DNA of 64,000 nucleotides from Schlegelella_A sp036496385 (GTDB taxonomy: Bacteria; Pseudomonadota; Gammaproteobacteria; Burkholderiales; Burkholderiaceae_C). The notes under the pieces are model-generated. The model was not told the origin of the DNA, made no database searches, and saw only the letters and a list, made by a program, of their open reading frames with translations. This document shows, one piece after another, positions 9,091-17,763 of this stretch. The position numbers were made by a program, and so were the translations under genes. Each line of letters opens with the position of its first letter. The stretch's first letter is position 1. The stretch is taken from assembly GCA_036496385.1 (NCBI GenBank), contig DASXLD010000127.1, forward strand, positions 1 to 64,000. Direction: 5' to 3'.

Positions 9091-10041
9091 TCAGACGCCA
9101 CGACCGAAGCGGTGCTCTGCCTGGTGGCGAAATTCCGACGGCGTCATCCCCTTGATCTCGCGGAAGCGCCGATTGAAGTTGGCGACGTTGTTGAAGCCCA
9201 CTTCGTAGCAGATGCGCGTGACCTGGCGTTCGGTTTCCATCAGCAGCTGGCAGGCGCGATTGACGCGCACCCGATTGACGAAGTCGGTGAAGGTGTTGCC
9301 GGTGGCGCGCCGGAAGAAGCGCGAGAAACGGCTCTCGCTCATGCCGAGCTCCGCGGCGACCTCGCTCGCGACGAGCGGCCCCGCCAGATCGCCGGTGATG
9401 CGATCGACGATCGCGTTGATCTGCTCGAGGCCGGCGTCGTCGTCCTCGCCCTGCATCCGCACGTTGGAGAGCAAGCGGTAGTCCGTGCAGCGCGCCAGGT
9501 CGCCGAGGAAATCGCAGAAGGCGGCGAGCCGGCGCAGGCCGCGCGACTGCTTGACGCTCCGCCAGTGCTCGTGGGCGCGCTCCGAGATTCCGAAGAACTC
9601 GATGCCGTGGCGCGAGCGCTCGAGCAGCGGCATCGCCTCGGCAAGCTCGGGGACGAGCACGGCCGCCTGCTCGATCGGCTCGTGGCGGAACTGGATGACG
9701 AGGTCACGCTCGGCGACGCCGCCTTCGGGCAGGCCGAAGGAGATCCAGTTGTGCGGCAGGCGTGGCCCGCACAGCACGAGATGGCCGGGCTGGAAGGGGC
9801 CGATCCAGTCGCCGACAAAGGCCTTGCCCGAGGTCGACGTGATCAGGTGCAGCTCGTACTCGTCGTGGAAGTGCCAGCGCGCCAGCGGAGTCGGAAAGCC
9901 GTGGGCGAGGCAGCGCACCAGGCCGGCTTCGCTCGGCGCCTCGTAGCCGAGCGCCGGCGAACGAGCGTAGTCGTGCTCCAGCTCGGGCTGGCGCTGGCGC
10001 GGCAGGTTGCGGTCTCGCGCTGCGGTCATCGCTCTTCGCAA
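9091..10041 (-). CDS. AraC family transcriptional regulator (MtlR-like)
   Basis: A 316-aa regulator with an N-terminal cupin-like sensor domain (WHFHDEYELHLITS near 55-70) and a C-terminal AraC double helix-turn-helix (about 205-310, ending FNNVANFNRRFREIKGMTPSEFR). It lies inside the polyol operon between the SDR and the xylulokinase remnant. In Pseudomonas the AraC-type MtlR activates the mannitol operon, so this is the likely activator of the promoter upstream of the binding-protein gene at 16474. The first residues are uncertain; a second ATG at MTAARDRN is possible. Confidence 0.88.
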   Translation of the reverse strand: MRRAMTAARDRNLPRQRQPELEHDYARSPALGYEAPSEAGLVRCLAHGFPTPLARWHFHDEYELHLITSTSGKAFVGDWIGPFQPGHLVLCGPRLPHNWISFGLPEGGVAERDLVIQFRHEPIEQAAVLVPELAEAMPLLERSRHGIEFFGISERAHEHWRSVKQSRGLRRLAAFCDFLGDLARCTDYRLLSNVRMQGEDDDAGLEQINAIVDRITGDLAGPLVASEVAAELGMSESRFSRFFRRATGNTFTDFVNRVRVNRACQLLMETERQVTRICYEVGFNNVANFNRRFREIKGMTPSEFRHQAEHRFGRGV

Positions 10042-10060
10042 AGGAACAACGGCCGGCCGC

Positions 10061-10116
10061 CGGGCCGCCCCAAGGCCGGCCGCGCCCCCTCGGGGGGCAG
10101 CGAACGAAGCGAGGCG
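10061..10116. repeat. GC-rich hairpin intergenic repeat (Burkholderiales type)
   Basis: The interval between the SDR and AraC genes holds GGCCGGCC-rich DNA, a hairpin GCCCCC-TC-GGGGGC at 10084-10098 and the tail GCAGCGAACGAAGCGAGGC. I recognise this type of element from repeated intergenic sequences of Burkholderiales; only one copy is visible in the window. It could act as a transcript-processing or attenuating structure between operon genes, but it lacks the U-tract of a simple terminator. Confidence 0.5.
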
Positions 10117-10134
10117 CCATCGGGTCCCATTTCT

Positions 10135-10917
10135 TTAGCTCATGACGTTGCCGCCGTCGACGTTGAGAGTCTGCGCCGTAATGTAGGACGACTCGTCGCT
10201 GGCCAGGAAGACCGCGGCGCCGGCAACGTCGGCCGGCGCTCCCATGTAGCCGAGCGGAACGGCCTTGCCGACCGCGATCTTCTTTGCCCCCGGGGCGAGG
10301 CCTTCGTAGCGCGCGAACAGGGCGTCGACACCCTGCCACATCGGCGTGTCGATGACGCCGGGCGCGATCGCGTTGACGCGAATGCGGTGCGGCGCCATCG
10401 CGAGCGCCGCGCTCTGGGTGTAGCTGATCACTGCCGCCTTGCTCGCGCAGTAGTGGGCGACCAGCGCCTCGCCTCGCCGTCCCGCCTGCGACGCGAGATT
10501 GACGACGCTGCCCGGGCGCCCGGCGGCGACGAGGCGCGAGAGCATCGCCTGCATGACGAAGAACATTCCCTTGACGTTGACGTCGAAGAGGCGCGCGTAC
10601 ATCGCCGCGTCGGACTCGAGCAGCGGCGCCATGTCGAACACCGCCGCGTTGTTGAACAGGATGTCGACCGTGCCGAAGCGTGCCGCGGCGCCGTCGACGA
10701 GCGCGCCGAGCGAGTCGACTTCGGTGACGTCGGCGACAGCGTAGGCCAGTCGACCCGGATGGCGCGCGAGCAGCGCGGCCAGGCCGGCGCTGGGCTGCGG
10801 CGCCAGGTCGACAGCGGTGCAGCGCGCGCCTTCGGCCAGAAAAGCCTCGGTGACTGCCAGACCGATGCCGCCGCCGGCGCCGGTCAGGAGCGCGTGCCGC
10901 GACGAAAGACGTTGCAT
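10135..10917 (-). CDS. SDR family oxidoreductase (polyol/sugar-alcohol dehydrogenase)
   Basis: A classical short-chain dehydrogenase of 260 aa. It has the nucleotide motif TGAGGGIG at 12-19, NNAA near 89-92, catalytic S143, Y156 and K160 (YCASK), and the Rossmann strand residue D37, which favours NAD. ATG 10917 gives MQRLSSRHALLTGA; the longer frame upstream runs into the neighbouring gene. Its place in a polyol operon suggests oxidation of sorbitol, xylitol or a similar alditol. The equivalent Pseudomonas mtl operon lacks this gene, while the Rhodobacter smo operon has an SDR sorbitol dehydrogenase (SmoS). Confidence 0.85.
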   Translation of the reverse strand: MQRLSSRHALLTGAGGGIGLAVTEAFLAEGARCTAVDLAPQPSAGLAALLARHPGRLAYAVADVTEVDSLGALVDGAAARFGTVDILFNNAAVFDMAPLLESDAAMYARLFDVNVKGMFFVMQAMLSRLVAAGRPGSVVNLASQAGRRGEALVAHYCASKAAVISYTQSAALAMAPHRIRVNAIAPGVIDTPMWQGVDALFARYEGLAPGAKKIAVGKAVPLGYMGAPADVAGAAVFLASDESSYITAQTLNVDGGNVMS

Positions 10918-10930
10918 GGCAGTCGCCGAC

Positions 10931-12334
10931 TCAGCCGTGGACGAAGGCCTCGACCCGCTCGTGCGCCAGGCGCATCGCGACGACGAGCGTCTCGTTGCCT
11001 GCCAGGTCGTTCCACAGCAAGGTGTCCTGGCAGAAGGCGAGCAACGGATCGGCGGCCGTGAAGAACGCGTGCGCGCCCGCTGCATCCATCACGCCGTCCT
11101 GGTAGACGTAGGCGAGCTCGCCTTGGTGCCAACGGCGGAGAAGGGAAAAGAAGAGCGACGGCAGCATCGCGGTGCTGGCGATCGACCGGCCTGCGGCGAT
11201 GCATTCGCGCAGGGTCGGAACGATGAAGCCCGGAATCTTCGAGAAGCCGTCCATTGCGACGCGCTGATTGCTATCGCGCACGAACGCGTTGCCGAAACGC
11301 TCGAGCACGACGTCGCGATAGGCGGCGAGGTCGATCGGCGCCGGATGCTCGGGCGAATCGAGGCAGGGGATCACGTCGTCGGTCACGTACTCCCACGCCA
11401 TCCGGCGGATCGCCGGCACCGCCATGTCTTCATGGATGAACGAGAGGCCGCGCAGCGTCCCGGCCCAGGCAACGCAGCTGTGGCTGGCGTTGAGGACGCG
11501 GATCTTCGCTTCTTCATGGGCATGGACCGAATCGACCATCTCGACGCCGACGCGCTCCCATGCCGGCCGGCCGGCGATGAACGTTTCTTCGACGACCCAT
11601 TGGATGAAGCTCTCTGCCATCACCGGCGCGGCGTCGTCGACACCGGTTGCCGCCTTGACCCGCTGAGCGACGTCGGCGCCCGGCCGCGGCGTGATGCGGT
11701 CGACCATCGCGCATGGGCAGCTCGTGTTCGCCGCGACCCACGCCGCCAATGCGGTGTCCTCGCGGCGGGCGAGGAAGTCGAGCAGGCCGGCGCGAAAGCG
11801 GGCGCCGTTGCTGCGCAGGTTGTCGCAGTTGAGCAGCGTGACCGCGCCGCCGCCGCGGCGCATCCGCTCGCCCAGAATCGCCGCGACGGCGCCGTAGATC
11901 GTCGCGCAGGCCCGGCCCTCGAGATCGGCTCGCAGGTCGGCGTGCGACAGGTCGAGCCGGCTCGCCGCGTCGAGATAGTAGCCGGCCTCGGTGACGGTGA
12001 ACGAGACGATCCGTGTCGACGCGGCCGCGCCGACCTCGATCAGCCGCGCCAGCGTCGGCTCGTAGGGAACGACTTCGCGGATCGACGTGATCCGTTCGTA
12101 GCGTCGCTCACCGCCCGGGCTCACCGTCTCGAGGGTATAGGCGCCGTGCTGCGCCGCCAGCGCGGCAGCGGTCTCTTCCAGGTCGGCGCGGATGTTGCCG
12201 GCAACGATCGACCACGAACGGTCGCCCGTCTCGCGCAGGTGATGCAGATAGACCGCCTGGTGGGCGCGGTGGAACGAGCCGAGGCCGAGATGAAGAAGAG
12301 TCAGGCCGGAGTCGGCCGCTGACGCGCCGCCCAT
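10931..12334 (-). CDS. Mannitol dehydrogenase family protein (polyol 2-dehydrogenase)
   Basis: A long-chain polyol dehydrogenase of 467 aa. It opens with LHLGLGSFHRAHQAVYLH, the family's NAD-binding N-terminus, and carries the catalytic K-x4-N-x2-H motif in AKIRVLNASHSCVAW. Such enzymes oxidise D-mannitol to fructose or D-arabinitol to xylulose with NAD+ in the cytosol. It follows the transporter ATPase gene by 7 bp and precedes the SDR by 13 bp. It corresponds to MtlD of Pseudomonas or MtlK of Rhodobacter; the exact polyol cannot be decided by sequence alone. Confidence 0.9.
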   Translation of the reverse strand: MGGASAADSGLTLLHLGLGSFHRAHQAVYLHHLRETGDRSWSIVAGNIRADLEETAAALAAQHGAYTLETVSPGGERRYERITSIREVVPYEPTLARLIEVGAAASTRIVSFTVTEAGYYLDAASRLDLSHADLRADLEGRACATIYGAVAAILGERMRRGGGAVTLLNCDNLRSNGARFRAGLLDFLARREDTALAAWVAANTSCPCAMVDRITPRPGADVAQRVKAATGVDDAAPVMAESFIQWVVEETFIAGRPAWERVGVEMVDSVHAHEEAKIRVLNASHSCVAWAGTLRGLSFIHEDMAVPAIRRMAWEYVTDDVIPCLDSPEHPAPIDLAAYRDVVLERFGNAFVRDSNQRVAMDGFSKIPGFIVPTLRECIAAGRSIASTAMLPSLFFSLLRRWHQGELAYVYQDGVMDAAGAHAFFTAADPLLAFCQDTLLWNDLAGNETLVVAMRLAHERVEAFVHG

Positions 12335-12341
12335 CGTCCAC

Positions 12342-13403
<1,062 letters not shown>

Positions 13404-13415
13404 GCTGCTTCCTTG

Positions 13416-14231
<816 letters not shown>

Positions 14232-14243
14232 GCGGCTCCCGGA

Positions 14244-15101
14244 TCAGTCGAGGTTCTTGCCGATCATGCGGATCAGGAACACCGCGACGATATTCGCCAA
14301 CACGACCGCGAACAGCGCGCCCGCCGAGGCGACGCCGACGTCGAAGTTCATCAGCGCCTGCTTGAAGATCAGGAACGCGAGGTTGGTGCTCTCGTTGCCA
14401 GGGCCGCCGGCGGTGGTCGTGAAGATCTCGGCGAAGACGCTGAGCAGGTAGATCATCTCGATCATGATCACGACGGCGATCGGCCGGCCGAGGTGGGGCA
14501 AGGTCAGGAACCAGAACTTCTGCAGCGGATTGGCGCCGTCCATGCCGGCCGCTTCCATCTGGTCGCGGTCGAGCGACTGCAGCGAGGTGATGAAGATCAG
14601 GCAGGCGAACGGCAGCCACTGCCAGGCGACGATCAGGATGACCGACAGCAGCGCGTGGTCGGTGAGCCAGTCGACCGGGGTCGCGCCGAAGAAGACCCAG
14701 ACCTGCGCCAGGACGCCGTAGATCGGATTCATCATCATGTGCTTCCACAGCAGCGCATTGGCCGTGGGCATGACGAAGAAGGGCGAGATCAGGAGGACGC
14801 GGACGATCCCCTGGCCGGGGAACGGTTCGTTGACGAGCAACGCCAGGCCGACTCCGAGCACGACGGTGATCGCGATCACCGAAGCGAGCAGCACCAGGGT
14901 GTTGACGATCGACGGGCCGAAATCGGGGTCGGTGACGAAGTACGAGAAATTCTCGAGGCCGAGGAAGGTCTTCTCGCCCGGCTGCATCAGGTTGTAGTGA
15001 ACCGTCGAGAAATACAGCGTCATCGCCAGCGGCACGATCATCCAGAGGAAGAGCGTGAGCACCGCCGGCGCCATCAGCGCCCTGGGCAGGAGTCGGTTCA
15101 T
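14244..15101 (-). CDS. Polyol/sugar ABC transporter permease (MalF/MtlF type)
   Basis: A 285-aa inner-membrane permease with six predicted helices. Its EAA loop is EAAGMDGANPLQKFWFLTLPHL (about 182-203). It is the first of two permeases encoded after the binding protein, as in the mtlEFGK and smoEFGK operons. The gap to the binding-protein stop is about 65 bp, wider than elsewhere in the operon. Confidence 0.9.
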   Translation of the reverse strand: MNRLLPRALMAPAVLTLFLWMIVPLAMTLYFSTVHYNLMQPGEKTFLGLENFSYFVTDPDFGPSIVNTLVLLASVIAITVVLGVGLALLVNEPFPGQGIVRVLLISPFFVMPTANALLWKHMMMNPIYGVLAQVWVFFGATPVDWLTDHALLSVILIVAWQWLPFACLIFITSLQSLDRDQMEAAGMDGANPLQKFWFLTLPHLGRPIAVVIMIEMIYLLSVFAEIFTTTAGGPGNESTNLAFLIFKQALMNFDVGVASAGALFAVVLANIVAVFLIRMIGKNLD

Positions 15102-15166
15102 GGCGAGGACCCTTCGCGACGATTCACGCGCAGCCGGCCGCGGCCGCGCGCTTCATCGACGCGAGG

Positions 15167-16474
15167 TCACTTGTAGTAGCCGCCCTTCTTCATCTCGCGC
15201 TCGGCCGCCGTCTGCGACGCCTTCAGCGCCTGGTCGACCGTCTCCTTGCCGGCCAGCGCCGCACTCATCTGCTGGCCGACGGCGATGCCGATCGCCTGGA
15301 ATTCCGGAATCGCCGCGAACTGGACGCCGACATACGGGCTCTTCGGCAAGGTGCTGTCGTTCGGGTTGGCGCTGTCGATCGCCTTCTTCTCGGCGTCGGC
15401 GAACTTCGCCGCCTTGAGGAACTCGGGGTTCGCGTAGGTCGACTTGCGCGTCCCGGTCGGAATCGAGCCCCAGCCCTTCTCCTTGGCGACGAGGGCGATG
15501 TAGTCCTTCGACGTCGCCCAATTGATGAACTTCTGCGCCGCGTCGGCGTTCTTCGTCCCGGCCGGGATCGCCAGCGCCCAGGCCCAGAGCCAGTTCGCGC
15601 CCTTCTGCGTGGCGCTGTACGGGCCCTGCGCGAACGCGACCTTGTCGGCGACCTTGCTCTGCTTCGGATCGGTGATCAGCGAGGCGGCGATCGTCGCGTC
15701 GATCCACATCGCGCACTTGCCCTCGTTGTAGAGCGCGAGGATCTCGTTGAAGCTGTTCGCGCTCGACCCGGGCGGGCCGTACTTCTTCAGCAGGTCGACG
15801 TAGTCGGTGATCGCGTCGTGCCACGGTTTGGTCTCGAGCTGCGGCTTCCAGCCCATGTCGAACCATTGGCCGCCGTAGCTGTTGACCATGGTCGTGATGA
15901 ACGCCATGTTGTCGCCCCAGCCCGGTTTGCCGCGCAGGCAAATGCCGTAGACGCCGGCCTTCGGGTCATTCATCTTGGCGGCGGCGTCCTTCACCTGGGC
16001 CCACGTCGGGCGCTCGGCGAAGGTGACGCCGGCCTTGTCGGCCAGGTCCTTGCGGTACATCAGCATCGAGCTCTCGCCGTAGAACGGCGCGGCGTAGAGC
16101 TTGCCGTCGACCGACAGGCCGTTGCGCATCGCCGGCAGCAGGTCGTCGACGTCGTACTTCGCGTCGGGCTTGATCTCGTTGAGCCAGCCCTTCTTGGCCC
16201 AGATCGGCGTCTCGTACATGCCGATCGTCATGACATCGAACTGGCCGCCTTTGGTGGCGATGTCGGTGGTGACGCGCTGGCGCAGCACGCCTTCCTCGAG
16301 CGTCACCCATTTGAGCTTGATGTCGGGGTAGGCCTTCTCGAAGAACGGTGTCAGCTTCTGCATCTCGATCATGTGGGGGTTGTTGACGGTCGCGATGACG
16401 AGATCGGTGGCAGCGGCGCCGGCCGAGGCGAGCGCGAGGCCGGCGGCAACGGCCAGAGTTGCCTTCATCTTCAT
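15167..16474 (-). CDS. Polyol/sugar ABC transporter substrate-binding protein (MtlE/SmoE type)
   Basis: A periplasmic solute-binding protein of 435 aa, first gene of the polyol operon. It has a cleavable signal peptide (about 1-22, cut after ...ASAGAAA) and a family-1 extracellular binding fold (GMYETPIWAKKGWL, YGGQWFDMGWKPQ). ATG 16474 has AGGAG eight bases upstream and gives MKMKATLAVAAG; a longer in-frame start at 16585 would add 37 non-signal residues. It delivers mannitol, sorbitol or a related alditol to the permease pair, by analogy with the Pseudomonas and Rhodobacter systems. Confidence 0.92.
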   Translation of the reverse strand: MKMKATLAVAAGLALASAGAAATDLVIATVNNPHMIEMQKLTPFFEKAYPDIKLKWVTLEEGVLRQRVTTDIATKGGQFDVMTIGMYETPIWAKKGWLNEIKPDAKYDVDDLLPAMRNGLSVDGKLYAAPFYGESSMLMYRKDLADKAGVTFAERPTWAQVKDAAAKMNDPKAGVYGICLRGKPGWGDNMAFITTMVNSYGGQWFDMGWKPQLETKPWHDAITDYVDLLKKYGPPGSSANSFNEILALYNEGKCAMWIDATIAASLITDPKQSKVADKVAFAQGPYSATQKGANWLWAWALAIPAGTKNADAAQKFINWATSKDYIALVAKEKGWGSIPTGTRKSTYANPEFLKAAKFADAEKKAIDSANPNDSTLPKSPYVGVQFAAIPEFQAIGIAVGQQMSAALAGKETVDQALKASQTAAEREMKKGGYYK

Positions 16475-16526
16475 GTCGGTCTCCTGTCGTGATTCGGGCT
16501 CCGCCGTGCGATGCGGCGGGAAAGCC

Positions 16527-16610
16527 AATGTAGGAGTCGACAAGGCCGCGTTTCGATACTCCGATCTCGACGATCGGTATTCCATTGCGTCGGGAAGCTC
16601 GGATATTCCC
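16527..16610 (-). promoter_or_regulatory. Candidate AraC-type operator and promoter of the polyol operon
   Basis: Upstream of the binding-protein gene, two similar direct repeats read on the + strand as CGATCGGTATTCC (ending 16583) and GCTCGGATATTCC (ending 16609), 26 bp apart. The proximal one also pairs with GATACTCCGATC as an imperfect inverted repeat. A possible -10, TACATT, lies at 16532-16527 on the minus strand with no good -35, as expected of an activator-dependent promoter. Binding by the operon's own AraC protein is inference. Confidence 0.4.
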
Positions 16611-16689
16611 GTAGCCGATGTGACAGCGTATGCGTGTTCGCAAGCGGTGGCTCACCGCCACTGGCGCAACTGCTCGGTGACGGCTCTTT

Positions 16690-17415
16690 TTAGCGAATCG
16701 TCTCCACATCCGCAGTGAAGATGTAGCCGGCGCCGCGCTCGGTATGGATGAGCCGGACGTTCTCACCGCTTGCCTCGATCTTCTTGCGCAACCGAGCGAT
16801 CTGGCTGTCGATGGATCGGTCGTAGACCTCGTCGTTGTGCAGGCGCGAGCGGCCGATGAGCTGATCGCGGGAAAGCACGCGCTGCGGCGCGGCGAGAAAC
16901 GCGGCGAGCAGGTTGAATTCGGCATTGGTGAGCACCACGGCTTCGCCCTTGGGCGACGTCAGCCGGCGCAATCGCACGTTCAGCTCCCAACCGGCGAAGT
17001 GGTACGCGCGGATCTTCTGCAGACCTTCGGCCACGGTCTGCTGCTGGCGGCTGCGGCGCAGCAGCGCGCGGATCCGCGCCAGCAGCTCGCGGGGCGAGAA
17101 GGGTTTGGTCAGGTAGTCATCGGCGCCGAGCTCGAGACCCATGACGCGGTCCGCCTCGTCCCGGCGGCCGGTGAGCATGATGATCGGCAAGCCGGCGACG
17201 TCTTCGCGAAGCTTGCGCGCGATTTCCATGCCGTCTTCGCCCGGCAGGCGCAGATCGAGGACCAGGAGGTCGATCGCCTCGCGCGCCATGACCTCGCGGA
17301 TCTGCTTGCCGCTTTCGAGGGCCGTGACGCGGATGTCGTTGTAGCCGAGATAGTCCGCGATCAGCTGCCGCGCTGACGGATCATCGTCGACTGCGAGCAC
17401 GTGCACTGCGCTCAC
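16690..17415 (-). CDS. OmpR/PhoB family response regulator
   Basis: A 241-aa two-component regulator. The receiver domain (about 4-118) has acidic residues D10-D12, phospho-acceptor D54 and K104 in YLTKPFSP. A winged-helix DNA-binding domain follows (about 140-235; LTNAEFNLLAAFL, RSIDSQIARLRKKIE, VRLIHTERGAGYIF). I chose GTG 17415 because GGAGG lies eight bases upstream and VSAVHVLAVDDDPS is the family start; a far-upstream ATG at 17616 is in frame but adds unrelated sequence. It is divergent from the hybrid kinase, a probable but unproven partner. Confidence 0.9.
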   Translation of the reverse strand: MSAVHVLAVDDDPSARQLIADYLGYNDIRVTALESGKQIREVMAREAIDLLVLDLRLPGEDGMEIARKLREDVAGLPIIMLTGRRDEADRVMGLELGADDYLTKPFSPRELLARIRALLRRSRQQQTVAEGLQKIRAYHFAGWELNVRLRRLTSPKGEAVVLTNAEFNLLAAFLAAPQRVLSRDQLIGRSRLHNDEVYDRSIDSQIARLRKKIEASGENVRLIHTERGAGYIFTADVETIR

Positions 17416-17465
17416 TTGGCTCGCCTCCACACCAATGATCGCGACTGTATGCTGCGCAGGTTTCC

Positions 17466-17492
17466 GTGGCACCGATTTATGGCAATTGCCAC
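17466..17492. promoter_or_regulatory. Nested palindrome between response regulator and kinase genes
   Basis: A perfect 12-bp palindrome TGGCAATTGCCA (17480-17491) sits within a larger inverted repeat GTGGCA ... TGCCAC (17466-17471 and 17487-17492), about 50 bp before the response-regulator start. It is a good candidate binding site for that regulator in the divergent promoter region. Confidence 0.45.
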
Positions 17493-17763
17493 ATTTCCTT
17501 GCCTGAGCTTCGGCATCCCAGGCACGATGGAAACCGCGATGCCACGTCGCACTTGAGAGGTCTGCCCGCTGAACCGTTCGCTGCTCGCCTGGCGCCACAC
17601 GGTCGCAGCGCTGCACGAAGTCGGTGCGGCGCTGGAGGCAACCTTTGCACGTCGCGGCGGGACGGGAGGGTCTGCCCGCTTCGCGGCCTCATCCGTCGAC
17701 ATCGCCGAGCGCAAGCGCGCCGAGGAGGCGCTGCGTCTGTCCGAAGAGCGCTACGCGCGCGCC

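Noticed and set aside
8401..11061. 886-codon open frame on the + strand
   Set aside because: It runs antisense to kinase, xylulokinase remnant, AraC and SDR genes, has Arg/Ala-rich shadow composition and no family features.
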